Positions 47,744-61,225 of a DNA stretch of 64,000 nucleotides are shown here, in pieces. Origin of the DNA: Anadara kagoshimensis (lineage: Eukaryota > Mollusca > Bivalvia > Arcoida > Arcidae); assembly GCA_021292105.1 (NCBI GenBank), contig CM037865.1:69926356-69990355 (forward strand), written 5' to 3'. Each line of letters opens with the position of its first letter. Positions within the stretch are counted from its first letter, which is position 1. A program made the position numbers and the translations under genes. A model generated the notes under the pieces. It was given only the letters and a program-made list of their open reading frames with translations. It was not told the DNA's origin and searched no databases.

Positions 47744-47792
47744 TGTTTTCTATCAAATCAAAACTCCTAACATTTTGTTAGTGGTATCCTAA
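47742..47792 (-). mobile_element. small PLE reverse-transcriptase scrap
   Basis: On the minus strand 'gataccactaacaaaatgtt' and 'aggagttttgat' match the RT segment of the 44400-45130 copy just upstream of its 'IPMGTNCAP' core. It abuts the 3' end of the plus-strand copy, so one element probably landed in the other. Confidence 0.5.
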
Positions 47793-48169
47793 ACTATTCA
47801 CAGTATGGGAAAAATTGAGTGTATAATACAAAATTGGACGAATACAAGTGTTAACGAATAAAATAGTCTAAGGATAATCACAACTAATTTTTCTAACAAA
47901 ATTTTATAAAAGACACAATTCTTGATATATATTTAAACATATAAAATGTTTTGACATAGCACGCATTTTTTAATTTTTGTTATGAAAAAAACTATTATGC
48001 ATTGGCCTCTTTTCTTTGAAAGAAATTAATAGTGCCGAAAGGAGTTAGTAACCCGCCACCTGAACCTGTACATATTTCAATAGGACTTGGATATTACCTT
48101 CCTCTGTGTGTATAATTCAAACAACTTTCAAGACTTCTTCAAAGCTTAATTCAAATCTTAGAACATCTT

Positions 48170-48211
48170 ATTGTGATTCATGGACATGGATTAGTATGTT
48201 TGTTTTTGATT
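48170..48211 (+). mobile_element. PLE 3'-terminal scrap
   Basis: Only the last 40 or so bases of the tail: 'ttgtgattcatggacatgga' and 'ttagtatgtttgtttttgat'. Confidence 0.65.
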
Positions 48212-48591
48212 ATGTTATTGGTTTTTAAAGGAGTTGTTTGGGGCTTTCCTATAGTAGTATTATATCCACCTGTGGTCTTATTTTATTATGAAATCCCGTG
48301 TTCGTCCAAAGTATTGGGTTCTTTACTCGGTAGTCTCAACTTAACTTGTTTTCTGCTTTTGATACAAATTCATTGGTTTTTTTGCTCTTTGATACCTTGA
48401 TGTTAGATAAATACAGGGGAAACAGTTATCATCAATTCAAAAGATGTATAGTGTTACATCTACAAGAACTACAAAACAAAACATAGCCTCAGAAGAATCT
48501 TACATTACGGTTTTACAAATCTTTACATAGATAATAATTGCGTGCCTTTGCATGTACTTATTGACAACATTCTACTAGATATTGTTTATGT

Positions 48592-48707
48592 GAGCACCTG
48601 GTCTAACTTCCCTGGAGGAAGTTTACGTATTTAATTAGATATGCTAGCAATTAATTTTTTGTTTGGATTGTGAGTAGAGTATTAATTGGTATGTTTGTTT
48701 TAGATTA
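48592..48707 (+). mobile_element. PLE 3' tail fragment
   Basis: 'gagcacctggtctaacttcc', 'ctggaggaagtttacgtatt' and 'ggtatgtttgttttagat' follow the tail consensus. It lies tail-to-tail with the minus-strand copy that starts at 48884. Confidence 0.65.
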
Positions 48708-48883
48708 TGATGCAAGCCCAGTATGAATGGGGAATGTTTAGGGAAGTCAATGGTGCCTGCTGTTCGGTATTAATACTACGACTGTATTTCTAGAATATTT
48801 AATTCTACGACATTGGCCCTTTATAGCAAAATTTAGCTTACGACTTTTTGTACTTCTTTTGTTTTGCTACAGATAGTTGCATG

Positions 48884-49440
48884 AAATCAAATACAAACAT
48901 ACTAATCCATGTTTGAAACACAATCCAGAAGCAAAGTAAAAACTTTGAAACAGACAAGTGAGGTTAATCACGTGCATTTCCACCAGGGAAGTGAGGCCAG
49001 GTGGTCAGGAAGGGTAATCACCTCCAGTTTAGCGTGTGTAATAAAAATGAAGTAAAAGGAATATGGAAGTTTTGGACGTCAGACATATCCAGGGCATAAC
49101 TGGACACAGAGTCATCAGACATCAACAATACTGTGATGACAGCCATAAATCGTTTTGGGGACCCTGATAGGCCTAGGCTTGCAATATCCATACGTCAACA
49201 ATTTATTTGTAAGCAGCTTGCTGCGTTGTATGAAGTTCCAGTAGTTCTAGTTATTGGATACAAATACACTATAAGCATGAAAAGCAGGTATATTGTTATA
49301 TAGAACAGGAAAATTGACAATAGAAAATTTGAAGTTATCACGTTTGTCATACAATTTCGTTGGAATCATAATTGAGGTTTAAGTCTAAATATGAAGCAAA
49401 AGTTGATGAATCAGTCGTATCTTTTATTTCAAGCTCATGA
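48884..49440 (-). mobile_element. Penelope-like element, RT C-terminus plus 3' tail
   Basis: Minus-strand frames carry 'LEIKDTTDSSTFASYLDL' and 'KLYDKRDNFKFSIVNFPV', then 'RSKLLTNKLLTYGYCKPR', then the degraded protein end and the full tail ('ccatgtttgaaacacaatcc' on the plus strand). It is 5'-truncated and broken in several places. Confidence 0.75.
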
Positions 49441-50616
49441 TAGTGTCATAACAGCTTTAATGATTTTGATATTATTTTATTTTATTATTAAACTTTCTTC
49501 TAAACTACCAAGGGGTTTTCAACATCTTCTATGAAATTATTTTATGTCTCAAAAAGAACTTATTGGCAAGCTTGTTTAGCCACGAGTATAAATTAATTTT
49601 CCATGATTAGTCAAACATTCTTTTTAAATTATAATTTTTCTAAGGAATTGAGTTGAATTTTAATTTTAGACGTTGGTTGATAATAACATTTCAAAAATTG
49701 GTAAAATTGTTATAGAAATGACTTAATATGTTGTTTGGTGTTTTCGGTTGTATTAGATATTGTCAATTGTAATTTTAGCAACAAATTCTTTTTCTCTTAT
49801 TACACAATGTAGTTGTTGCTATTTATAACACTAGTGAACCAATAAGGCTTAAAGGTTTTAGCAACACAAATATTGCTTCTTAAAATTTACAATGTATATT
49901 TTTTTTCAAAAACGTCTTTAAAGTGACAATAAATCCGAATTTCCTCACAGATAATTTTTTTCTCCATTTATTTCGTTTGATGTATTTTAGCCATTCGGAT
50001 TTGAAGAATTTTAACAAGGAGATAAGTTCAGTCCTAGTTTAATAAAATTTAAAATACATTCATTAAGTCGAACATTTTTGTCACAAGTAAATCATGAAAG
50101 AAGAAAAGCTCGTTATAAAACGATTATCCCGTGTTAACTAATTTTTGCTATATGACAAAGCTAATTTCATCATTACCAAGATCCATTTGGTAAGATCTAG
50201 ATATTGAAACAAATATACTTTGATGTCTATAAGTACTGTGTCCGTTTAACAATAAAAGGAAATGTGGATAATTTGATAATTTTTTTCATAACACTTATTA
50301 ACAATCCACAGATAAAGCTCTAAACTGTGTTTAGTAGATGGCATTTTACTATCTTTATATATGTAAAAGCAAAAATCCATTTTAAATCGAATATTGAAAT
50401 TTGCAGTCAACAGCATACACTTGGTCATAGCCAAAAGCAACTTAAAACACGACAAAAATAGGTCCATAATTAATTCTACAATTTTACTCAATATTATTTA
50501 TCAGAGTACAAGGCAATAGGCTAATAAGATTGAACGTTGTATGAGTTTTTATCAGCCAATATTAAGGTTTGTTTTATAACATTGTTATGATACTTGTATT
50601 TCCATAGTTTTGGTGG
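49441..50616. other. AT-rich intergenic, nothing recognised
   Basis: No gene is supportable. The open frame at 50246-50491 (-) shows no family motif. Confidence 0.45.
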
Positions 50617-50675
50617 AGCACCACTGAGGGATTTTATTCCAAAACGACCTTTTTTATTCCGAAACGGGTGTCCAG
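50617..50675 (+). ncRNA. strongly decayed hammerhead relic with internal duplication
   Basis: 'agcaccactgagg' and 'gattttattccaaaacgacc' correspond to helix I, CTGATGA, helix II and core of the PLE hammerhead. The phrase 'ttttattcc.aaacg' then recurs 20-odd bases on. The core is not conserved, so this is a relic only. Confidence 0.45.
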
Positions 50676-50828
50676 ATTTTTAGGGGAGAATTTGCCAGTT
50701 AGTGAACCTAGCACTTTGAAACAGGTTTAGTAGTATAAATGTTTTGGATAATTACCTTCAGCAAGAATAGATATAGGCAATAGGAGTTTGAGAACAAGAA
50801 ACCATGAAATAAAAAGTGTGAGAATTTT

Positions 50829-51090
50829 CTTACTTACTTACTTTGGCTTTAATTTCCCGTGGAGCTTAGGCCATTGACACAATCCCTCAATTTGGCTCTG
50901 TGCAATATTTTCCATGTCTATCCAGTTGCAACCCTTTTGCTTCAATTCCACTTCTATATCACGTTTCCAGGTATTGTTGGGGGTCTTCTTTTCCTTTTTC
51001 ATTGTGTATTCCATTTCAGATATTTTGTTATGTTGTTAGCAGGTTTCCTGATCCTATGACCTATCCAACCTCATTTTCGCTTAAGTGAGA
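50829..51090 (-). mobile_element. LINE C-terminal fragment with (TAAG)n-type tail
   Basis: On the minus strand the frames give 'GWIGHRIRKPANNITKYLKW', then in another frame 'NTWKRDIEVELKQKGCNWID' and 'MENIAQSQIEGLCQ'. This is the C-terminal 'L.W.GHVLRM....K..L.WNPQGKRKRGRPRNTW.RD.E.EL' segment of endonuclease-reverse transcriptase LINEs. In-frame stops occur after 'KRK' and near 'WNTQ', and at least one frameshift separates the two halves. It ends in a short 'ttac' (complement 'gtaa') repeat at 50829-50841, like the simple tails of some LINE clades. It is dead and 5'-truncated. Confidence 0.7.
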
Positions 51091-51189
51091 ATGTTCGATA
51101 CAGGTATTAAGATAATAGGAAACTTATTTGTAGTAGATACTCTTTATATTTGTTGTAAAGTAGTCAATTTTGAGTAAAAACTGTATATC

Positions 51190-51309
51190 CGATAAAACAC
51201 AATTTAAACACAAAAGTAATGTGAAAAACTGAAAACTAGAAAATTAAGTTAAACAAAGGAATTTCCATCAGGGAAGTGAGATCAGGTACTCCGGAAGGGT
51301 AAGCAACAC
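51190..51309 (-). mobile_element. PLE 3' tail fragment
   Basis: Plus-strand text 'tttccatcagggaagtgaga' with 'tcaggtactccggaagggta' is the complement of the tail core. Confidence 0.65.
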
Positions 51310-51602
51310 TTGTGAGATTTAATATTAAATTGTAGTTTGTGTGAAATGATTTTGTATGTTTTGTTGATTTTTGGAGAATATTTTTTTTTCTAAATACATG
51401 TAATAATAGTAGTTAATATAAATGCAAAAATAAATATGTATATGCATTTTTATAGTACTTCAACACCATTGGCATATACTATGATCGTCTAGAGTATTAA
51501 GTTTGATATTCAGTAGTCCTAACATATAATACCTTGTATTGTCTGGTCTTATTTGACTGTATTATCATTTACATGTATTTGTTGTTACAAATTATTTTCA
51601 GG

Positions 51603-51770
51603 TACACTACATGGCGGGTGTAGATAGCTAACCAGGTGGTACCTACTCTGTCCGAGCATCCGACCTCATTTCCTAGCTGAGAGCTCATGTGTATAGCTAA
51701 AATTGGTAGTGTTTAAAGTTGTTACGTTGTGTTTTATATAGTGATTTGGACATGGACGGTATATTTGTTG
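51603..51770 (+). mobile_element. PLE 3' tail fragment
   Basis: 'catggcgggtgtagatagct', 'gagcatccgacctcatttcc' and 'gatttggacatggacggtat' follow the tail consensus with moderate divergence. Confidence 0.65.
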
Positions 51771-51884
51771 TTTTTTTTTTTAAATAAAGACAGGATAAAG
51801 TAATATCAAGATTTATTTTTATAAGAAAAATTGCATGACACTAAAATTTGGTACTCATATTATTTCAGTTTGCTTTTACTTACA

Positions 51885-52020
51885 TACTTACCCTTCCGGA
51901 GCACCCGGCCTCACTTCCCTGGTGGAAGTTCACGTGTCTAACCTAACTTGTCAGTTCCAAAGTTTTTACTTTGCTTCTGGATTGTGATTCAGACATGGAT
52001 TAGTATGATAGTTTTTGATT
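51885..52020 (+). mobile_element. PLE 3' tail fragment, well preserved
   Basis: 'acccttccggagcacccggc', 'ctcacttccctggtggaagt' and 'gttccaaagtttttactttg' are essentially consensus, so this is one of the younger copies. It ends 'gatagtttttgatt'. Confidence 0.75.
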
Positions 52021-52552
52021 TGATACTAGTATATACACAAATTTACAAATAAGTTCTTATTATAAACTGAATTGATGTATATTCAATATGTCCATACTTA
52101 GTTGATTTTCAGTATCAATATGTTAAAATTAAGATTAAATATTGACATTTAATATATAATTATTGTGAAACAAGAGACATAACACGTGTTTAACCAATAT
52201 ATTGACTAAAATTACATCGTAGGAGCCAAAATATAATTTCATTTACATATGTTTCATACATGCATGTGTGATTTTAATGAAACATCATCATTTTACGATA
52301 TAACGTTGGTTAATGTGGTATTGATATTATGTCTTAATATATTGACATGACTGTAAAATGGTGTAAAAATCAAATTTTAGAAAAAAAATTATCGCGTTTA
52401 TATTATAACTGCCAATGTCAATACAGATATTTATGTGTTGTTATTTATTAATAAATAAACATCTGGTTACAAAATTTATTACTAAAGATAAATGAGAACC
52501 GAGACCACTGATTACAAAACCCAGGTATTGACGAAACACGTGTAAAGCCTCT

Positions 52553-52835
52553 TGTTTTTACGGCCGCCATCACAGTATTGTTGATAACCATGATGTCTCT
52601 GTGTCCAGGATTGCCCTGGATATATTTGACGTTCATACTCACACGTTCCTTTCACTCTTTTTAAATTACACACGTGGTGGGTATAGCTAGCTTAACACGA
52701 GGTGCGTACCCTTCCGGAACACCTGGCCTCGCTTTCTTGGTGGAAGTTACGTGCTTTTACCTAATTTGTCAGTCTTAAAGTTGTTACTTTGGTTTGGGAT
52801 TGGTTGGACATGGATTAGTATGTTTGTTTTCGATT
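52553..52835 (+). mobile_element. PLE protein end and 3' tail
   Basis: It begins within the last codons ('ggccgccatcacagtattgt'), includes 'tctctgtgtccaggattgcc', and continues through 'gggtatagctagcttaacac' to 'catggattagtatgtttgtt'. It is a 5'-truncated fossil. Confidence 0.75.
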
Positions 52836-55800
52836 ACACTGAAGAGATACAATTCATAATGAAATCTGATAAATACAAGCAAATATCAAATAGAATTATG
52901 TAGTCACCAAACATACCGATCCATGTCAATTCATAATAATATTTGACTCTAAAAAAGACAACTGATTGTTTGAGTTTTTTGTTGAGAATTATCTATGAAA
53001 TCCTCAATAATGTAATTGAATTGAAATTAATTTTTTCTTTTTGTTATAGAAAGGTGAAAAATATTGACATTTGACACGCTTCACAATTCTACAAATGTCA
53101 TATGTGCAAAATGTCCAATTCCAAAAAAAGATTTTTTTCATTTTTTTATATTTCCATTTATAGAATATTTAAAACAACAATTTAATAGTTTTAACAACAT
53201 AAGAGAAATAATACAACCATAGCAAATGCAAAAAACATCATTGATATGGCACAGGATTCAAATGTTTTCAAATGATTTTTCGAGTTGTCCACAAAATATA
53301 TCGTGTCACTAAGAACCACACGATTCATGCAAAATCGAAACATCTGACTGATTAAAATGCTTGAAACACAGGAGAATCGAATTTTATACATAAAAATAGG
53401 GCAACCTATTCACAGGCACTTTATGTCTACATTGTTAATGGATGATTAAAGAAAATGTCATTGTTTATATTTTTAAATGAATTAAAAGGAAATAACCAAT
53501 CCAGGTCCTAACTCATTCCAAATTTATTGTACCAAACATACATTACTTTGCAAACGCCAACGCAGCTAGGACACAACATGAAACAACAAAACGTTTTCTA
53601 TAATAAAAGTTGGCCACCTTTTGAAAATATAGGATTTATCTCTCTGTCCATTTTTAAAGGAATACAAAACATATTCGAAAAAGTCAAAACAAACGTTTTT
53701 TTTAATGAATCACAAAAGCTGTTCGAAAAAACAACTATTCTTAATATTATATTTAGGCTTTTTAGAATATCAACCATTCTTCATAATGATAAAATCAAAT
53801 TATAAGCTTTAAACAACATGAAACACCTATTTTAGTTTTTGTAAAAATATTATTTGCACAATGTCATTTTCGAATAAGGGACTATGGAGAATGATTGAAA
53901 CCAATACAAATTATAGTCCAGCATTTAGTGTGATTTGCTTTTTTATTGCCTTAAAATTTTAAGAAAAAATTGTTCCTTTTAAATCTGGTTATATTTATAA
54001 GTATGGATACATTTCCTGTTCCAAACATAACATCTGGATTTGTTACTTTTTACTTATATATAGATTTAATTATGATTAGAGTGGGTGTAAAATACTTGAA
54101 TGTTCAAAATTGGAAAGAAATGTAAAAAATCTGTATTTAATATCAATATATAATTCTTTTCTTTTTGTTTGAGATATTTTAGTATTTGTGAAATTGACGG
54201 GAAACCGCTATAGTTTCATAACTAGGACATCTGTCCTTAAACGGTTAATATGAACAGTTGGTGCATATGTACTAAGCAACAAATTAGGCTTCATGGCATT
54301 ATTATGTAATAAAACAGTGCTTGACATTATATTTTTAAACAAATTCCCGATGAAGGGGGCGAAAACGATATTCATATTCTATTTGAGTGCAAGATTAATG
54401 GTGCAATATTTGATATATAGATAAAGAAAGATCTTATTTTATGATAAAAAAATACAGCCAGGTTTTACTACTCGACTTATATATAAATGCCAATAGTTAT
54501 ATGTAATTACAAATACTACAAAAATGTCAACACATGATGTATATACGAATTTATAAGTGACAAAATAATGCTTAATGACGAACATTTGTTTTCGATATTA
54601 AGTTCTTTAAAAAGATCAATATCGCTGTCCAAAATTTGGGATTTCGAAATAAATGTATTTAAAAAACAACAACAAAAACCTGGTCATAACACAACCTCGA
54701 ACACGAACATTTTATAAAAGGAGCCAGTCGACAAATGAAAAGACAAACGCATTAAAGAGACAACAGCATGTACAATTTTGGATTGACATTAGAGCTCATC
54801 ACAAAAAAATGCGAAGAGTCATAGATTAATTTTAGAAGGGGCAAAATATTTCATTCACTTTACAGCAAGTCATCTACCAATATGAACATGAATAAATTAA
54901 AACAATCCTTGTTTTATAAAAACCAAAAATGGACCATCAATGTTTGGATGCATATATTATACATAAATAATAAAGAAAGAGGAACATCTAAGTGTTTCAA
55001 GTAAAATTTATAATTAAAAAAATCTAAAGTCATTCCTTTTAATGTTGATTTTAATTTCAATGATGTTATAATTTGTAATTGCAAGATTCATATAAATAAA
55101 TAAGGAGTGTTATCTGTTAAGTTTGCTCCTGTTAATATGATGTACTTAATTTAAGATGTATATGAAGGATGTTCTCTTCAAATGCTGGATCAATAACATT
55201 TACAAAACATCAAGATATGTTAAAACATTATAAAGTATTTTCCTTCAACAGTTAGACTATACTGTTTCTTTTTCTGACAATAGATAAAAGACCAGCGATA
55301 ACTGAAGCATTATTTCTGGACTTATATGCATTCAATATGTCCTCTATCCATATAAAATTAGGAGAAGTTGCACATTTAGGGGACTAAATATGACTGTTTA
55401 GACCATGGTAACGATTTCCATATGAAATAAAAAAATATTCATGTTCATGTTGCTTGGTCAAATAATTTTACACTCAAAACAAGTGTTTTTAAAAACAAAA
55501 CCAAATTATGAATAAAACACACCAAAGCCTGTTTAACGATATAGATGGAGCTTATAACAAAATGACATTAATTAATAAGTGATTTTATGCTCCGATAGTG
55601 CAAAGATTTTCTAAATATGTTTGATTTAAGACTGTATTTTGTGTTCTGACTCATAATTAGGTCTACATATAAAATAAAGAATACGAATTCGAAGTATGTC
55701 ATTGACTTCTTTTCACTGATACCTCGATAATTACAGGTATTAATTTAACAGGTAAACAAAACCAGGAAGTTGTGATTTGAAAGAACGGCAATTAAAGACA

Positions 55801-57580
55801 ATCTAAGAATCACTGACAAAGATTGTAATATGATGTTACTTATATATCATAGATGTTTTAACAGTGATGAATCTGTGATATATAATACTAAGAACTAGAG
55901 AACTAAGTCTGAAAGGGGAATACACATCCTATAGTACTGGTTCTTCAAATTTGCGTATGCTCCTTGCAGTTTTATTGTATCAATAACAGAATTTACAGGT
56001 TTTGTTTTGCTGGTTACAAGATGTTCTTAGTTGCAATGACTAAAACAAGGAAGATGTGTTAAGCTAACAATCACGTAGTATTATATGAAATAGAAGAAAT
56101 AGAAATGAAACATATCCTTGCAAAAGTGTTCAAACTGGCAAATTGAGTTAAACAGACAAAATTTCACAAGGAAAATTAACATTCACAATTTCATAAATAA
56201 AATTCTCCGATGCAGACATTCACACTTTTACATATAATAAATGTTGGTGGTTAATTGTTCGTATCAGAACATTTTAAAAGGTCAAATATAAACCTTCTAC
56301 GAAAGATACGAAATGAAATATCTTAAATTATATGGAGGTTATAGAATGTTATTAAATGAATTGAATAAGATACAAGAATAAATTTAAAAAACCAAACAGG
56401 TGAGATAGGAAATAATATATATTGAGCACTACTAAATATATATAATTCACCAGATGCAACTATTAAATGAAGCCATAGGGTACAAAATGAAGAAGATAAT
56501 AATAAACAAGAAAACATAGTTGGAAAAATAATTAAGTAAATTTAATTTGGACATAATTCTTAATTGGAAATAATTTATAAATTTAACTTGCAAAGTTTTT
56601 ATCCTGAAAACAGCTTCACAATATTTCTGAAAATGGCTTTTCAAATTCAAATCTGAATAATTTTTGTAAATTTTCAGATATATGAATATAACATGTCATT
56701 TATATGACCATTCTATGCTACAATTACCTATACACTAATATTCTAATTAAGATGAAACTTTTAATACCATGAACCACTGACAAAATGTACAAGACTGAGG
56801 TTTAGGAAAGTCTTGGTTAATTAATGATTGTGAATCAGGAGCAAGTTAATCAAATAGCCTTAAATAATGTATTATGTGCCGTGCCATTCTACAGAAAATG
56901 TTGGATGTTCATGGATATTTTAACTACGTCAAAGATTCAATTTAAATGCATTATTTGTGAAAAACACCATAGTGGTTTTAGTCCGTACAAAAGAAATTGT
57001 TGTCCAAAAACAGATGGTGGTTCTGAAAAAAGTTGCACGTACGTATTCTGATCTGTTTATCTTTAATATGGCTACTGTATTTTTAAGTATGTGATGGCTG
57101 AAACATAATTCCAACCCCTTGTGTAAGGGTATTCATATCAATCAAGAATATGTTGGGACATCCCATTTAATTGTCGAAAATAAAAGGCCGATTATTTGCA
57201 TATTTTCATACATAAGTTTTAAAGTGTGATTCCTTTCAACTTTCAATTATATATGCCTGTTATTTATTGTAATTTCTTGTACATCCACAATTTTCAAATA
57301 TTTACGATTATCTTCGTTTTGTTACTGAAATTCAATATTAAAAAATTAATAAAAAGACATTGAAATTTAATTAGAACTGTACTTAAAAATTGTCAATGAA
57401 AAAATGCAGATAATCTTTATTATGGATATCTAATAATTTTCTAGGTTGGCATTATGTTTCAGCTACTGCATAGTCAAAAATAAAAAAAATACTGTAACCT
57501 TATTTAGACAGAAATTGGCATTTGTTGAAGAGAGATCAGAAAACGTGAATTGTAAGATTTAAAGTAAAGGTAAAATAATT
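52836..57580. other. AT-rich intergenic, no gene recognised
   Basis: Nearly 5 kb without a supportable gene. A 21-base phrase at about 52911 ('aacataccgatccatgtc') resembles the complement of the PLE 3' terminus. An open frame at 56824-57051 (+) contains 'CIICEKHH' and several further cysteines, but the pattern matches no family that I recognise. Confidence 0.4.
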
Positions 57581-57742
57581 TACACTCGTGTTGGGTATAG
57601 TTTGCTGAACAGGGGGTTCTTACCTACCCTTCAGGAGAAACAGACCTCAATTCCTTAGTGGAAGTTCACGTGCCAATATAAAAGTTTTTACCTTTGTTGG
57701 TTGTGATTTGGACGACATGGATTTTTATGTTTGTTTTTGATG
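57581..57742 (+). mobile_element. PLE 3' tail fragment
   Basis: 'gttgggtatagtttgctgaa', 'ttccttagtggaagttcacg' and 'gttgtgatttggacgacatg' are diverged tail words, ending 'tatgtttgtttttgatg'. Confidence 0.65.
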
Positions 57743-58979
57743 ATTACAATTATATACATCCACAAGACTTTGTCCATATATGTGGTGAAACATTTATGCA
57801 TGATTTAACTTATTAAGCAACCTCATCAGAATTAATGTAAATGTTTTGTTTTAGAATTACACGCGGGATTTTTAAGAAAATGTCAATATTATGAGTCTTT
57901 GATCTGAAATAAAAATCGATCGTTAAATATCCATTTTCTAATGTGTTCATATTTGAATTCTTGATTTTTCAAGAAGCCATTTCCTTGGTTACTAATAAGA
58001 AGACGGATTTGTAATAATGTGTCTATCGCAAATTCCTTTTCTACCGAAGTAAACATGTTCTGAAATAGCTCGCTATATTTTTAAAATTGAGTTCATTATA
58101 TATGTAAATGTTGATGTTCCATCATTAAACTAAAATATCTTTTCTAAAAACAGTAATTAGCGACTGATTGATTCTTACCTGTCTTATCCTCAGTATTGAA
58201 ACATTAAAGCAACCTTTTTACAAATCCTTCATATCTTTGATGTTTTTGCGTATAGAAAAATCTGTCAAAGATAAATTCTGGTGTCTGATTTTGAAAAGAA
58301 AATAATACTTCGTGTTTCCTATTTTCTGCAAATTAACCAAATTTACATATTTGATTGATTAAAAAATTCGTAAAGATATCAATTATAACAAATTTGCATA
58401 TTGGAGTTTATTTGATAATTAGAATTATCTAGGGAGACACATCATATGGAAACTTATACAAAACAAACTTTGTCAAAATAAATTAAAAGTAAAAACAAGT
58501 AAATATATTAAAAGGTAAAATAAACTTCAAAGCAGACACTATGAAAGAAACGCCTGCGAATTCGACACGATAATGCTCAGATTAATAAATAAGTTCGAAA
58601 ACAATTTCATAAAAGTATTTGTACTAAACACCTGAAGTGAAAAATATTTTTTCACAGAAAAGTTATTAATTTTTACATCAAAGCTAATTATCAGCATTTG
58701 AAGATACTTTAACTTAAGTATTTAAGATGGAATTCAAAACTTTCAAAGCCACAGAGTCAATATATGCAGTTTGATTATGAATTTGAAAAAAAAAATGAAA
58801 AAAATGTTAAAGAATTCAACTCCTATTACCTGTCTGAGTTATAATGAACGTAGGAGAGAAAACATAATATAAAAATCATCAAACCATATTTGTCACCATT
58901 CTGATAGAAAATGGCTAAAATACTTACACATCATAGCAGTCAGGAGACAGAAGCTTAGCATACTAGGAAACTCATCACA
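57743..58979. other. AT-rich intergenic, nothing recognised
   Basis: No gene or element is seen. Confidence 0.45.
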
Positions 58980-59258
58980 GAATATGATTTATTCCGTGTT
59001 TTGTTGAGTTATTAAGATAAATATTCATCTTCGAATTTTTTATTTCAACAAACATTTTCAGAAAACAATATAAATTGAACAGAACGTTTTATTTTGCCTC
59101 TTAATGACCTATCAAAGAATGTGATTTCTTCTGTGTTTTGTTGAGTTATTCAAGCTTAATATTCATCTTCGAATTTTTCATTTTTATCAAACATTTTCAG
59201 AAGACATAATATAAATCGAATAGAACTTTTTACTTTGCCTCTTAATGGATCTTGTGAA
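58980..59258. repeat. tandem duplication, about 137-141 bp, two copies
   Basis: 'gtgttttgttgagttatt', 'atattcatcttcgaattttt', 'aaacattttcaga' and 'ttttgcctcttaatg' occur in the same order in both halves. 'gtgttttg' is at 58996 and 59133. Divergence is moderate and there is no coding potential. Confidence 0.75.
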
Positions 59259-59890
59259 ATAAATTTATAAAGAATTATATGATTTTGTGGAATAACAGTG
59301 TTGTAACATATGAATGTCGTTTTTTTCTTAATTTCTTATAATCAAACTTGCAAGAAATTAAAATAAAAGTGTCGTGGCAGGCCAAAGTTTTCATTCACTC
59401 ATTTTAACAATGTTTGACAACACCAAATACTTTACATACAGACATATTATATCAATAAATGCTTATACAAATGTAAATGCAAAAATGACCAAAAATGCAT
59501 ATAAACATGTATGAAAAATATGATAAAATTATGTACATGATAATTACTCAGAGGAAATGTTAATAATAAAAGGTTCACAATAAATGAACACTGGTATAAT
59601 ATATAATTAATGTAAAATGTTACAGAAACTGACGTGAATTTATACAGTGCAATTTACATACATGTATATTGCAATCCTAAACTATAGTTTAAATAAAATA
59701 TGTTTATCTATATATTGTGATAATTTTTTACTTCTAGTATCAATTTTATTCTATACCCATCGTTATATTTTAGTGTCCATCAAATATTTTTCAGGATCTT
59801 CTCGTAATTCTTACATCTACAATTATGAACTTTTTTTTTTGCTTTTTTTTTTGCAAATGATGATTTTTTTAAAAAACACTAGATTGAATA
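59259..59890. other. spacer, nothing recognised
   Basis: AT-rich sequence. The open frame at 59647-59895 is compositional. Confidence 0.45.
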
Positions 59891-60145
59891 GATGACATCG
59901 GATTAGAAATATCCAGGGCTGTCCTGGATATACCATACGTCACATTGTTTTTATGTTTCTTCACTCTCAATTTTGATTACACACGCCGCGGGTATTACTA
60001 AACAGGAGGTGCTAATACTTCCGGAGTACCCATTAACACTTTCCTGGTAGCAGTTCACGTGTTTTATCTTAATTGTCAGTTTCAAAGTTTTTTCTTTGCT
60101 TTGAGATTGTGATTTGGACATGGATTAGTATGCTAGTTTTTGATT
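59891..60145 (+). mobile_element. PLE protein end and 3' tail
   Basis: It starts in the last codons ('aatatccagggctgtcctgg') and runs through 'aacaggaggtgctaatactt' to 'tttggacatggattagtatg'. It is moderately diverged. Confidence 0.7.
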
Positions 60146-60383
60146 GAACGTATTGGTGCAATTCCTGTATTATCAGACGCGGAACTATTTTTACTTAAAA
60201 GATCATCGAAAAATAATTTCAGTTTAAGAAATTATTTATATTTATATTGTAAAAGTTGGTAAATGAAAGTAAGAATAAAAGGCTGTGTATTTTGAATTTG
60301 AAATGATATGAAGTAAGTGTGTTAATAGTCATTTTACAGTATTTTGAATTATAACAATTATGCACCTAATACTTGGAAAACTA

Positions 60384-60513
60384 CATCAAACTTATCAACA
60401 ATACTGTGATGACGGCTATAAAACTTTTTGAGGGCCTTGATAAGCCTAGGCTTGCAGTATCCTTGAGTCAACAATTTATTTGCAAGCAGCCTACTTCGTT
60501 GTACAAAGTTAAT
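60384..60513 (-). mobile_element. PLE C-terminal coding fragment
   Basis: The minus strand reads 'FVQRSRLLANKLLTQGYCKP' then 'RLIKALKKFY' and 'RHHSIVDK', the same protein end as at 47222. It has no upstream start codon and is well preserved over this short span. It lies 240 bp from, and inverted to, the plus copy ending at 60145. Confidence 0.7.
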
Positions 60514-61225
60514 TATTTCTTCTAATATAAGTAGGATGATTTTGGATCTTTAAAGTACTGAATCATAACTACTGGACAGTCTTTTATATCAGCACTCTTC
60601 CAAAGCCGAAATTGTTATAATACATGTATATTTATTTTGATTTTTTTAAGCATCGTTGCTTTTGTTTAACTACTTCTCTGGACAATGCCCAGTACGTATA
60701 TTGATTTATAAATGTTTAATATCATTACATCTATTGTTATTTGTCTTACCGTTTTCTTATTTTCTTATTATCATGCTGATATTTAGTTGACTTTTTGTAT
60801 ATTAGAATAACTACATATAATGTGATCCTTTCAATGAAGAAAACATTACAATTAAAAGATATTGTTCTCAGAAATTAAATATATGCTTCAGGTCAATGAC
60901 AAAAGAAAACTTGTAACAAGCTAACAGATGTAATATGAACCACTGTTTTCTATATCATACTATTCGACATTAACCATTAATTCATCATGTAACATATGAT
61001 CTGTCATTTATATTGTATTCACTGGATTATATATCAATATAACTTCCTAGGTTTTCGGAAGGGGTCTATTTTTTATCATTTGATATCTATTGATTGTAAA
61101 GGACAGTATCGTGTATATTTAACGCATTGTTATGTTCTAACTCTATTTTATTTTTATTGTTATTTTTTACTGGTATTAGGTTGGTTCTTTATTTGGATAT
61201 TTAAACATTTTGGAAAAAATACGTA
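60514..61225. other. AT-rich intergenic, nothing recognised
   Basis: No gene is seen. The open frame at 60996-61226 is hydrophobic by composition. Confidence 0.45.

Noticed and set aside
56824-57051. Cysteine-containing open frame with 'CIICEKHH'
   Set aside because: The spacing does not fit a zinc-finger pattern I can name, there is no flanking exon evidence, and the opposite strand is equally open. It was left out as a gene.
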